A stretch of DNA of 64,000 bases, taken from NCBI RefSeq assembly GCF_004349105.1, contig NZ_SMLB01000001.1, forward strand, positions 186,001-250,000, written 5' to 3'. Of the stretch, positions 41,889 through 49,891 are shown in pieces. Under the pieces are notes generated by a model. That model had not been told where the DNA came from. It saw nothing but the letters and a program-made list of their open reading frames with translations, and made no database searches. Both the position numbers and the translations under genes were made by a program. Source of the DNA: Jiangella aurantiaca. GTDB taxonomy: Bacteria > Actinomycetota > Actinomycetes > Jiangellales > Jiangellaceae. Every line of letters starts with the position of its first letter. Position 1 is the stretch's first letter.

Positions 41889-42713
41889 TCATCCCTTCAC
41901 AGAGCCCTGCAGGAGGGCGGCGACGAATCGGCGTTGGAAGACGAGGAAGACGAGGAGGGTGGGCGCCAGGATGAGCAGCGACCCCGCGCACAGAAGCGGA
42001 ATGTTCGTGCCCCACTGGCCCTGGAACGCGCCCAGCGCCCCGGCCATGGTGCGTTTCGCGGGATCGTCGACGAGGACGATGGCGAGCAGGAACTGGTTCC
42101 AGCTCCACAGGAACATGAGGATCGCCAGCGACGAGATGGCCGGCATGGCCAGCGGCACGTGGATCCGCCAGAACTGCTGCCACACGCTGGCGCCGTCCAT
42201 CTCGGCCGCCTCGGAGATCTCGTCGGGCACGTTGATGAAGTGCGCGCGCATCCAGAACACCGCGAACGGCATGAACAGGCCGATGAGCGGCAGGATGATC
42301 GCCCAGCGCGTGTTCAGCAGCCCCAGGTCCCGGATCTGATAGTAGAGCGGGGTGACGATGCCCTCATACGGAAGGGTCAGTCCGAAGACGAACAGCAGGA
42401 ACAGCGCCCGGCGGCCAGCGATCCGCAGATGACCGATGGCGAAGCCCGCCATCGTCCCCAGCAGCAGTGCGACGGGGACCACCCCGGCCACGATCAGCGC
42501 ACTCGACTCCAGGAGCGCGCTCATGTTCGACACCCGGAACGCCTCGGCGAAGTTGCCCCACTGCGGGTCGTCCGGCCACTGCAGCCCCAGCGGGTAGCTC
42601 CCCGACGGGTGCAGCGCGGTGACGAAGAGGCTGACGAACGGGATGATGGTCACCGCCATCAGCGCGACGAGGAACAGCCGGCCCGTCCAGGCCTCACGGC
42701 GCCCGACGATCAC
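41889..42713 (-). CDS. ABC sugar transporter permease (MalG type)
   Basis: A 274-residue inner-membrane component with six TMs. The coupling loop is EAAEMDGASVWQQFWRIHVPLAMPAI. It is transcribed with the MalF-type permease, overlapping it by four bases, and is followed by the GH68 gene after four bases. The N-terminus MIVGRREAWTGRLFLVALMAVTIIPF gives a typical first TM. No ATPase gene is present in this operon either. Confidence 0.92.
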   Translation of the reverse strand: MIVGRREAWTGRLFLVALMAVTIIPFVSLFVTALHPSGSYPLGLQWPDDPQWGNFAEAFRVSNMSALLESSALIVAGVVPVALLLGTMAGFAIGHLRIAGRRALFLLFVFGLTLPYEGIVTPLYYQIRDLGLLNTRWAIILPLIGLFMPFAVFWMRAHFINVPDEISEAAEMDGASVWQQFWRIHVPLAMPAISSLAILMFLWSWNQFLLAIVLVDDPAKRTMAGALGAFQGQWGTNIPLLCAGSLLILAPTLLVFLVFQRRFVAALLQGSVKG

Positions 42714-43666
42714 GATGTCTCCCGGGTGAGTCGCTGGATGGGCAGCACGCAGGCCAGCACGAGGACCATCAGCACGACCGCCAGGGCGGAGGCGACACCG
42801 ACCTCACGGTTGAAGAACGCCTGCCGGTAGATCTCCAGGCCTGGAACCATCGTCGAGTTGCCCGGACCGCCCTGGGTCGAGATGTAGATGATGTCGAAGC
42901 TGGCCAGCGCCGCGATGACGGTGACGGTGACGCAGACACCGATCTCCTGCCGCACGCTCGGCACCGTGATCGAGAAGAACTCCCGCAGCGGCCCGGCGCT
43001 GTCGATCCGCGCGGCCTCGTACAGCGCCGGGTCGATCTTGCTCATCCCCGCGAGGAGGAGCAGCGTGCACAGGCCCAGCAGCACCCAGGCGCCGATGACG
43101 CCCACCGCGGGCAGCGCGGTGCCGAAGTCACCCAGCCAGGCACGGGTGACGCCCCCGAGCCCGACGGCGGACAGGACCTGATTGACCAGGCCGTCGGAGG
43201 CGAGCAGCCAGCTCCAGGTGATCCCGGCCGCGACCAGTGGGATGACCTGGGGAATGAAGATGACCGTCCGGGCCACCAGTGCGAGCCGGGTCGTGGCGAT
43301 GCGCCGGATGGTGTTCGCGATGGCCAGCCCCAGCACCACCGGGACCACGCAGAAGTACAGGATGAGCTCGAACGCGTGGAGGATGGTGTCGAACAGCTCG
43401 GGGTCGGTGAAGACCCGCCGGTAGTTGTCGAGCCCGACCCAGGTCGACGCGCCGATGCCGTTCCACTGGTACAGGGAGTACTGGACGGTCAGGCCCATGG
43501 GCCACAGGACGAAGATCGTGTATGCCGCCAGCGCCGGTGCGGCGAACAGCCAGCCCGCCGTCTGCCGGGCGCGGCGTCGCGTGCGACGAACGGTCCAGCC
43601 GTTCGGCACCGTCGCCGGCGGGGACCCCGCGGCCTCGACCGCGGGATCCAGGATCGGCCGTGCCAT
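42710..43666 (-). CDS. ABC sugar transporter permease (MalF type)
   Basis: A 318-residue permease with an Arg-rich cytoplasmic N-terminus (RRTRRRARQ at about 28) and six TMs. The EAA loop is YEAARIDSAGPLREFFSITVPSVRQEI. It follows the binding-protein gene by five bases and overlaps the next permease by four, so the operon is tight. The partner ATPase is expected elsewhere. Confidence 0.92.
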   Translation of the reverse strand: MARPILDPAVEAAGSPPATVPNGWTVRRTRRRARQTAGWLFAAPALAAYTIFVLWPMGLTVQYSLYQWNGIGASTWVGLDNYRRVFTDPELFDTILHAFELILYFCVVPVVLGLAIANTIRRIATTRLALVARTVIFIPQVIPLVAAGITWSWLLASDGLVNQVLSAVGLGGVTRAWLGDFGTALPAVGVIGAWVLLGLCTLLLLAGMSKIDPALYEAARIDSAGPLREFFSITVPSVRQEIGVCVTVTVIAALASFDIIYISTQGGPGNSTMVPGLEIYRQAFFNREVGVASALAVVLMVLVLACVLPIQRLTRETS

Positions 43667-43671
43667 CGATG

Positions 43672-45033
43672 TCAGCTCCCGACCTGACTCTCGTAGTCGC
43701 TCTGGACGGTCCGTAGCAGCTCCTCAGGGGTCTGCTCGCCCGCGAACAGCCGCTGCAGCTGCGGGGTCCAGCTCTGCGCGTAGATGGCGCCGGTGGCGTT
43801 GGCGATGAAGTCCATCGCGCCGTTGTCCTCGGCGATCTGTGCTCCCGCGGCGAGCGTCTCGGCGGTGACGGTGCCCTCCTGCACCTCCGGCATGGGGGCG
43901 TCGGGCAGGCCCATCGGGTGGGATCCGCCGACCTCGACGGCGACCGTCCGCGCCTCGGGATTGGTCGCCACCCAGTCGAGGAAGAACGCCGCGCAGTCGG
44001 CGTTCGCCGAGTTCGTGCCGATGCCGAAGGTCAGCGGCGCGGACATCGTCGCCAGCGCCCCGCCCTCCTCCGCCGACGGGAACAGGAAGAAGCCGACCTC
44101 GCCAGGCAGCTGCTGGTCGAGGTTGCCGGACTCCCAGTCGCCGTTGAACATGAACAGTCCGCCGCCGGCGATGAACTTGCTCATCATCGTGGCGTAGTCC
44201 ATGGCGTTGGCGTCAGGGTCGAAGTAGCCGGCCTTGATCCACTCGTCGAGGTGCTGCACGGCTTCGAGGTTCGACGGGGTGTCGATGGTGGCGCCGTCCT
44301 TCTGGAAGATCCAGTCGTTGATCGGGCCCGGCTCGCCGTAGGCGGCCATCAGGTTCTGCAGCGGGAACGCGAAGCCGCCGGTGGCGCCGCCGTTGAACTG
44401 GACGATCGGCGTGACGCCGGCCTGCTGGGCACGTGCCAGGAGATCGTCGAACTCGGCCAGCGACGCCGGCGGCGCGGTCATGCCGATCTGCTCGGCGAGG
44501 GTCTTGTTGTAGAACACACCGGTCATGCTGAAGTTCAGCCCCATCGCGTACAACGATCCCTCGCCGCGCGGGCGGCCGCCATCGCCGAGCCGCAGCTGCT
44601 CCAGCTGCGATGCCGGCCACTGGTCCCAGCCGAACGCCTCGGCGTAGCCGTCGAGGTTCTTCAGCAGGCCGTCCTTGACCAGCTCCGAGACCTGTGGCAG
44701 CCGCATCAGGTCCGGCGGGTCGTCGGCCAGGACGCGGGGCGCGTTCTGGGTGATGACCGCGAACTGGTCCTCGCGGATCTCCCAGGTGACGTTGGGGAAC
44801 TGCGCGGTGAACTCGTCGGTGAGCGCCGTCGGCATCGGGAACCCGGTCTCGAAGTAGGCGTTCATCGTGATGGGCTCGTCGCCGCAGGTGGGCGCGCCGG
44901 CAAGAGCGGCGCCCGTCCCGGTCTCCGACGGCTCGGAACTGTCGCTCCCGGGGCCACCGCAGCCGGCGGCCAGGGTGCCGGTCAGCGCGACGAAACCCAG
45001 CGCTGCGCGACGGCGGCTGATGCGACGCGACAT
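43672..45033 (-). CDS. ABC sugar transporter, substrate-binding lipoprotein
   Basis: A 453-residue extracellular binding protein, the first gene of the minus-strand operon. The N-terminus is MSRRISRRRAALGFVALTGTLAAGC, a lipoprotein signal with a twin-arginine-like charge cluster and lipobox LAAGC. The mature start has a Ser/Gly linker. Family blocks include PDLMRLPQVSELVKDGLLKNLDGYAEAFG and GGGLFMFNGDWESGNLDQ. ATG 45033 has a GAGGGAG site. It diverges from a LacI gene across a 16-bp palindromic operator at 45095. The import of a fructoside is inferred from GH68. Confidence 0.92.
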   Translation of the reverse strand: MSRRISRRRAALGFVALTGTLAAGCGGPGSDSSEPSETGTGAALAGAPTCGDEPITMNAYFETGFPMPTALTDEFTAQFPNVTWEIREDQFAVITQNAPRVLADDPPDLMRLPQVSELVKDGLLKNLDGYAEAFGWDQWPASQLEQLRLGDGGRPRGEGSLYAMGLNFSMTGVFYNKTLAEQIGMTAPPASLAEFDDLLARAQQAGVTPIVQFNGGATGGFAFPLQNLMAAYGEPGPINDWIFQKDGATIDTPSNLEAVQHLDEWIKAGYFDPDANAMDYATMMSKFIAGGGLFMFNGDWESGNLDQQLPGEVGFFLFPSAEEGGALATMSAPLTFGIGTNSANADCAAFFLDWVATNPEARTVAVEVGGSHPMGLPDAPMPEVQEGTVTAETLAAGAQIAEDNGAMDFIANATGAIYAQSWTPQLQRLFAGEQTPEELLRTVQSDYESQVGS

Positions 45034-45094
45034 TGCGTCTCCCTCGGTAGATTTGGGTGACCGACCGGCAGGTCCGTAGAGGCGAACGCCGGTT

Positions 45095-45110
45095 GCTAAA
45101 TCGGATTAGC
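45095..45110. promoter_or_regulatory. LacI-family operator, copy 1
   Basis: GCTAAATCGGATTAGC lies between the divergent binding-protein and LacI genes. Its exact reverse complement occurs at 46303-46318 before the esterase operon. The near-palindrome (GCTAA/TTAGC arms) and the position make it the probable site of the LacI protein encoded at 45184. Confidence 0.8.
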
Positions 45111-45183
45111 ATCGTTAGTGTTTCCACGGCCGCGGCGGCGTGTCAAGCTTCGATCTCGCTTCGTTACGTTGGAGGTTCCTGGG

Positions 45184-46242
45184 GTGAGCCCACGACGGGT
45201 CACGATGGCCGACGTCGCCAGGCGGGCCGGCGTTTCGCCCACCACGGCCTCGCTGGTCCTGTCCGGGCGAGGGCGTGAGCTGCGGATATCCCAGGCCGTG
45301 GAGCAGCGGGTCCTCGCGGCCGCCGACGAGCTCGAGTACCGCCGGAACATCGTGTCCGTGGGTCTGCGCACCGGCACCACCCGGACCATCGGCTTCGTGT
45401 CCGACACCGTCGCCACGTCGCGGCTGGCCGGCGACATGATCAAGGGGGCGCTCGAGGCCGCACGCGAGCGGGGCGTGATGCTGTTCATCGGTGAGACCGA
45501 GGGCGAGGTCGATCTCGAACGCGGCCTGCTCCAGGCGATGCACGACCGTCAGGTCGACGGCATCATCTTCGCCTCGATGTTCACCCGGACGCTCAAGGTT
45601 CCCCCGGCGCTGACCTCCGGTCCCGCCGTCCTGCTCAACGCCGTCCCCAAGCCGGCGGCCGAACTCCCGTCGGTGGTCCCGGACGAGACGGAGGCGGGCC
45701 GCGCCGCGGCGCGCATCCTGCTCGACGCCGGGCACCGCGACGGCATCCACACCATCGGCGCCGGGCCGCGGGTCCGCGACGTGCCACCCGGGGCCCTGGC
45801 GGGCGTCGAACGCCTCGACGGCATCCGCGAGGTGCTCGCCCAGGCGAAGGTCGAGCTCGCCGGGGGCCGCGTCTGCCCCGACTGGCTGCCCGAGTACGGC
45901 TACGAGGCCACCCGGCACCTCCTCGAGCACGAGCGGCCCCGCGCGCTCATCTGCCTCAACGACCGGATCGCCCTCGGCGCCTACCAGGCGCTCGACGACT
46001 ACGCGCTGAAGGTGCCCACGGACGTGTCCGTGGTCTCGTTCGACGATCACCCGATCGCCACCTGGATCCGCCCCAAGCTGACCACGGTCGCGCTCCCGCA
46101 CTATGAGCTCGGCCGGAAGGCGGTCGACGTGCTCTTCGGTGTCATCGAGCGGCATCGGGACGGGGCGGCCGCGGGCCGCGAGAGTCATCGCGTGTCCATG
46201 CCGGTGCGGATCCGCGAATCCGTCGCGACGCCCGGGGCCTGA
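45184..46242 (+). CDS. LacI family transcriptional regulator (GH68/esterase regulon)
   Basis: A 352-residue repressor with the HTH VTMADVARRAGVSPTTASLVLSGRGRELRIS at the N-terminus (a variant where the hinge is followed by RNIVSVGLRTG). The effector-binding domain includes GFVSDTVATSRLAGDMIKGALEAA and the segment DVSVVSFDDHPIATWIRPKLTTV. GTG 45184 has a GGAGG site eight bases upstream; the frame is open further back without a site. It sits between two copies of its presumed operator, so it probably controls the ABC/GH68 operon to its left and the esterase pair to its right. Confidence 0.92.
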   Translation: MSPRRVTMADVARRAGVSPTTASLVLSGRGRELRISQAVEQRVLAAADELEYRRNIVSVGLRTGTTRTIGFVSDTVATSRLAGDMIKGALEAARERGVMLFIGETEGEVDLERGLLQAMHDRQVDGIIFASMFTRTLKVPPALTSGPAVLLNAVPKPAAELPSVVPDETEAGRAAARILLDAGHRDGIHTIGAGPRVRDVPPGALAGVERLDGIREVLAQAKVELAGGRVCPDWLPEYGYEATRHLLEHERPRALICLNDRIALGAYQALDDYALKVPTDVSVVSFDDHPIATWIRPKLTTVALPHYELGRKAVDVLFGVIERHRDGAAAGRESHRVSMPVRIRESVATPGA

Positions 46243-46267
46243 CGTCGGCGCTCGGCGCCGGCCGACC

Positions 46268-46318
46268 TTGACAGCGGCGAGGGCGTCGCAGCACACTACC
46301 GAGCTAATCCGATTTAGC
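46268..46318 (+). promoter_or_regulatory. Esterase promoter with LacI-family operator, copy 2
   Basis: TTGACA (46268-46273) is followed by CACACT (46292-46297) with an 18-bp spacer. GCTAATCCGATTTAGC (46303-46318) lies just downstream, over the likely start point; it is the exact reverse complement of the site at 45095. A short GC hairpin (GTCGGC 46244-46249 / GCCGAC 46261-46266) before the -35 may end the LacI transcript. Confidence 0.7.
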
Positions 46319-46384
46319 AGCGGATCTCACTACGTCTCGGAACCTCGCACCACGCGCAACGTCGCCCGACTGGACGGAGGTCCC

Positions 46385-47680
46385 ATGATCACTCGCCGCC
46401 TCGCCGGCGCCGCCTTGGTCGTCGCCGCACTGGCCGGCACCTCGGCCACGCCGGTCTCGGCCGCCCAGCCGCCCGCCGGTCTTCCGCAGCAGGGCATTCA
46501 GAGCGTCACGGCGATCACGCAGGTCCACACCTACGGCCAGAAGGTCGACGCCGTCGCCGTCGAGTACTCGGCGCCGGTGAACCCGCGGGAGCTGGACCTC
46601 GACACGTTCACCGTGTCCGACAGCATCTACAACTTCCGCTACAACCCGATCGACGATCTCGGCGTCCGCGCCGACCGGACCATCACCCGGGTGTACACGA
46701 ACGACATGATCGCGCTGAACCCGTACGGCCGGTCGACGCCGGGCCGCTACGTGATCGTCGAGCTCGCGCCCACGGACGCCGGCGGCAACACCGTCATCGC
46801 AGAGGGGCGCTACGTGAAGGTCAACCCCGACCAGCCGACACAGGTCATGCAGAACGAGGACGTGTACGCGCGCCCCGGCGGCGGGATCGGCCGGGGGAGA
46901 GTGCTGTCCGAGGCGTCGTCGACGGCGCATGCACTGACCGGCCAGTCCGTCGATCTCCTGGTCGACGACTTCGCGTACGAGACGTTCGTGCAGGGCGGCA
47001 CGGTGCTCCCGTACGCCTACCACCTGCCCGACGACTACCACCCGCAGCGTGACTACCCGCTTGTCGTGATCCTGCCCGGCCACGGGATGGGGTGGAACGG
47101 CACCAACACCGGTGTCCAGGTCGCCGCCGACATCCCGGCGACCGCCTGGCTGCAGCCCGAGTGGACCGGCGCCGGCGAGGACGTCATCGTCCTAGCACCG
47201 CAGAACCAGCGGGTCGGCGCCGCGGCCGAGGCGGCGCTCATGGTCGCACTCGTCGAGAACTTCATGGGCCGCTTCAGCGTCGATTCCGAGCGCGTCTACG
47301 CCTCGACGGTGTCCTACGGCTCCACCCTCGCCTGGCAGACGCTGGCCACCGAGCCCGGCCAGTTCACCGCCGTGCTGCTCACCGGGGGATTCCGGGTCAG
47401 CGCCGACCAGGCGGCTCGGATCGCCGCCCACCCGACGCCCATCTGGATCACGCACGGCACCAACGACCACCTCCTCCCGGTGGCGTTCGCCCGCGACTCG
47501 GCCGTTCTGCTGCGCGACGCGTACGTGGCCGCCGGCGTCGCCCCCTCCGTAGCGGCCGACATCATCCGCTACACCGAATACGGCAACAACGCGTTCACCG
47601 AGCCGGACTACCACGCCGCCTACGGACCGACGTACGAGGATGCGTCGATCCTCCGGTGGCTGCTGGCCCAGGAGGGATGA
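46385..47680 (+). CDS. Secreted alpha/beta hydrolase esterase with Ig-like N-domain, paralog 1
   Basis: A 431-residue exported esterase-like protein. The signal is MITRRLAGAALVVAALAGTS, cut near VSA. Residues about 35-165 form the Ig-like domain seen in EstA-type esterases (VTAITQVHTYGQKVDAVAVEYSAPVNPRELDLDTFTVSD). The hydrolase domain follows: YPLVVILPGHGMGWNG, the nucleophile region VYASTVSYGSTLAWQ with Ser310, the Asp in THGTNDHLLP and the His in PDYHAAYGPTYED. The elbow is TVSYG, not the usual GxSxG; the first Gly is replaced by Thr. ATG 46385 has a GGAGG site. Together with its paralog it forms a LacI-controlled operon. Confidence 0.83.
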   Translation: MITRRLAGAALVVAALAGTSATPVSAAQPPAGLPQQGIQSVTAITQVHTYGQKVDAVAVEYSAPVNPRELDLDTFTVSDSIYNFRYNPIDDLGVRADRTITRVYTNDMIALNPYGRSTPGRYVIVELAPTDAGGNTVIAEGRYVKVNPDQPTQVMQNEDVYARPGGGIGRGRVLSEASSTAHALTGQSVDLLVDDFAYETFVQGGTVLPYAYHLPDDYHPQRDYPLVVILPGHGMGWNGTNTGVQVAADIPATAWLQPEWTGAGEDVIVLAPQNQRVGAAAEAALMVALVENFMGRFSVDSERVYASTVSYGSTLAWQTLATEPGQFTAVLLTGGFRVSADQAARIAAHPTPIWITHGTNDHLLPVAFARDSAVLLRDAYVAAGVAPSVAADIIRYTEYGNNAFTEPDYHAAYGPTYEDASILRWLLAQEG

Positions 47681-48996
47681 CCGTGTGCATCCGCCGGCTC
47701 GCCCTCGCGATCGCGACGGCCGCCGTACTCGCGGCGACCCCGTCCGCAGTCGCCTCGGCGGCGGACCCGACGCATGACCGCCCCGGCCGCGGCATCCAGG
47801 GCGCCACCGCGATCACGGAGGTCTACACCTTCGGCCAGAAGGTGGCCGCCGTCGCCGTCGAGTACGCCGCTCCCGTCAACCCGCGGACGCTCGACCTGGA
47901 CACCTTCACCGTCTCGGACAGTCCGTACAACTTCCGCTTCGACCCGCTGGAGGACCTGCAGAGGCGCGAAGACCGGACCGTCACCCGGATCTACACCAAC
48001 GACGCGCCCGCGCTCGATCCCGGCGGTGTCTCGGAGCACGGGCGCTACGTCATCGTCGAGCTCGACCCGGGCGACCGCGGCGGCAACACCGTCATCAGGT
48101 CGACCTGCTCCGGCTTCCTCTGCTACGAGAAGATCAACACCGACCTCCCGGCCGAGGTGGTGCAGAACGAGGACGTCTACGCCGCCTATGGGCGGCCGGG
48201 CGCCGGCCACGGCCGTGGACCGCTGCTCGGCGCCGGCGGCCCCACCCGGTACGGGCTCACCGGCGATCCGGTGAACCTGCTCGCCGACGACTTCCATCAC
48301 GAGAGCCACCTCCACTCCGGCACGGTGCTGCCGTACGCCTTCCACCTGCCGGCCGACTACGACCCGGCCCGCGACTATCCGCTGGTAGTGGTACTGCCCG
48401 GCTGGGGCTCCGGGTACAACGGGGAGAATCGCGGTGTGCAGGTCGCGGTCGACATCTCGGCGACGGCCTGGCTTCAACCGGAGTGGACCGGCACGGACGA
48501 GGACGTCATCGTGCTCACGCCGCAGAACCCACGCGTGAGCACCGACGCCCAGTCCGCCGCCGTGGTGGCGCTGGTCCGCTCATTCATGGAGCAGTACAGC
48601 GTCGACACCGAACGCGTCTACGTCCAGGGCTTCTCCATGGGCACCGCCCTGGCCTACGACGCCATGGCCGACCATCCGGGCCTGTTCGCCGGCGCGCTGA
48701 TCACCGCCGGCTTCGGTGTCAGCCCCGACCAGGCGGCGCGGATCGCCATGGCCCGCACCCCGATCTGGATCACCCATGGCACCAGCGACCCGGTGCTGCC
48801 GGTCGCGAACGGCCGCACCTCGACGCAGCGGCTGCGCAGCGCCTATGTCGCCGCCGGCGCCGAGCCCGCCGAAGCGGAGAACCTGATCCGCTACACGGAG
48901 TTCCCGGACGAGGCCTACAGCCTGCCGGACTACCACGCCGTGGTCGGACCCACGTACGAAGATCCGTCGATCCTCCGGTGGCTCCTGCAACAGTAG
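47677..48996 (+). CDS. Secreted alpha/beta hydrolase esterase with Ig-like N-domain, paralog 2
   Basis: A 439-residue paralog of the preceding protein, with the same layout. The signal is MTVCIRRLALAIATAAVLAAT, followed by the Ig-like domain (ATAITEVYTFGQKVAAVAVEYAAPVNPRTLDLD) and the hydrolase domain with YPLVVVLPGWGSGYNG. The nucleophile elbow is GFSMGTALAYD, with Ser320 in a normal GxSxG-like turn (the Gly after Ser+2 is kept). Asp is in THGTSDPVLPV and His in PDYHAVVGPTYED. An extra cysteine pair (CSGFLC) is inserted near residue 145. ATG 47677 overlaps the first gene's stop. An acetyl- or feruloyl-sugar ester is a reasonable guess for the substrate given the neighbouring sugar importer. 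Confidence 0.85.
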   Translation: MTVCIRRLALAIATAAVLAATPSAVASAADPTHDRPGRGIQGATAITEVYTFGQKVAAVAVEYAAPVNPRTLDLDTFTVSDSPYNFRFDPLEDLQRREDRTVTRIYTNDAPALDPGGVSEHGRYVIVELDPGDRGGNTVIRSTCSGFLCYEKINTDLPAEVVQNEDVYAAYGRPGAGHGRGPLLGAGGPTRYGLTGDPVNLLADDFHHESHLHSGTVLPYAFHLPADYDPARDYPLVVVLPGWGSGYNGENRGVQVAVDISATAWLQPEWTGTDEDVIVLTPQNPRVSTDAQSAAVVALVRSFMEQYSVDTERVYVQGFSMGTALAYDAMADHPGLFAGALITAGFGVSPDQAARIAMARTPIWITHGTSDPVLPVANGRTSTQRLRSAYVAAGAEPAEAENLIRYTEFPDEAYSLPDYHAVVGPTYEDPSILRWLLQQ

Positions 48997-49079
48997 TGTC
49001 CGCAGCCCTTGGCGCGCCGCCGTGCACCACGCGGCGGCGCGCAGAGGTGCGGGCGGTGGGCCGCACCGACGCGGACGAC

Positions 49080-49096
49080 TAGGGTCAGGTGCCGTG
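49080..49096 (+). promoter_or_regulatory. Leaderless-type promoter of the alpha/beta hydrolase gene
   Basis: TAGGGT (49080-49085) lies eight bases before the GTG at 49094, the spacing of a leaderless actinobacterial promoter. No ribosome site is present, which agrees. Confidence 0.4.
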
Positions 49097-49747
49097 ACCC
49101 CCATCCTGTTCTTGTCCGGTGCCGGCCTCCGCACGTGGATCTGGGACGACGTACGCGCCGCGCTCGAGGTCGAGACCCGCGTCGCAGGCCGCCCCGGTGC
49201 CGACGCCGGGCTTGACGAGTACGCCGACGCGGCTCTGCGGACCGCTGAAGGGTGGGCGTCCTTCCGGGTCGTCGCGCACTCGATCGGCGGCGTGGTCGCC
49301 TCGGCGCTGGTGGCGCGCGCGCCCGAACGTGTCTCCGGCGTCGTCGCGGTGTGCGCGTCGGTGCCTGAGGTGGGCTCTTCGTTCATCGGAGCGCTCCCAG
49401 TGCCCCAGCGCTACGTGATGGGGCTGGTGACACGGGTGCTCGGCACGCGTCCGCCCGACTCGGCGATTCGCAAGGGCCTCGCGGCCCGCCTCGAACCGGA
49501 GCTCGCCTCGCGGATCGTGGCCGACTTCGCGCCGGAGTCGAAGGCGCTGTACCGTGATCGGGTCCCGGAGCGACGCTTTCCCGCGAGCTCGACCTACATC
49601 CTCACTGAGAGGGACAGCGAGTACCCGGCCGCGCTCCAGGAGCGCTACGCCGCCCGGCTGGGTGGCGACGTGGTCCGGCTCGCGACCGGGCACCTTCCGA
49701 TGCTGGAGGATCCGGCCCGGCTGACCGAGGTGATCGGTCGCCAGTGA
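49094..49747 (+). CDS. Alpha/beta hydrolase
   Basis: A 217-residue cytoplasmic hydrolase of the small alpha/beta fold. The oxyanion strand is ILFLSGAGLRTWIWDDV, the nucleophile elbow VVAHSIGGVVAS (Ser in HSIGG), the acid probably in TERDSEYPAALQERYA and the catalytic His in LATGHLPMLEDPARL. It is the length of minimal esterase/thioesterase-like members. Transcription is separate from the esterase operon upstream; the start is the leaderless GTG. The substrate is unknown. Confidence 0.82.
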   Translation: MTPILFLSGAGLRTWIWDDVRAALEVETRVAGRPGADAGLDEYADAALRTAEGWASFRVVAHSIGGVVASALVARAPERVSGVVAVCASVPEVGSSFIGALPVPQRYVMGLVTRVLGTRPPDSAIRKGLAARLEPELASRIVADFAPESKALYRDRVPERRFPASSTYILTERDSEYPAALQERYAARLGGDVVRLATGHLPMLEDPARLTEVIGRQ

Positions 49748-49863
49748 TGACCGGGTCAGGTGCCGGCCAGCCGGCGTCCTCTGGGCATGCCCGCGTTGTG
49801 GGCACCGTCGCTGCGGCCCTGCGTCCAGGCTAGGCGCGGAGCGTCGGCACGTGTTCTGGCCAA

Positions 49864-49885
49864 TATCCAGAATTCTGGATAGTAT
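49864..49885 (+). promoter_or_regulatory. Perfect 18-bp palindromic operator and leaderless promoter of the yhf operon
   Basis: TATCCAGAATTCTGGATA (49864-49881) is a perfect palindrome. It overlaps the -10 hexamer TAGTAT (49880-49885), which lies six bases before the yhfZ ATG at 49892, so the transcript should be leaderless. A half-site-like TTCTGG also occurs just before it (49854-49859). A dimeric YhfZ bound here would shut the promoter off. Confidence 0.75.
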
Positions 49886-49891
49886 GCCCGC

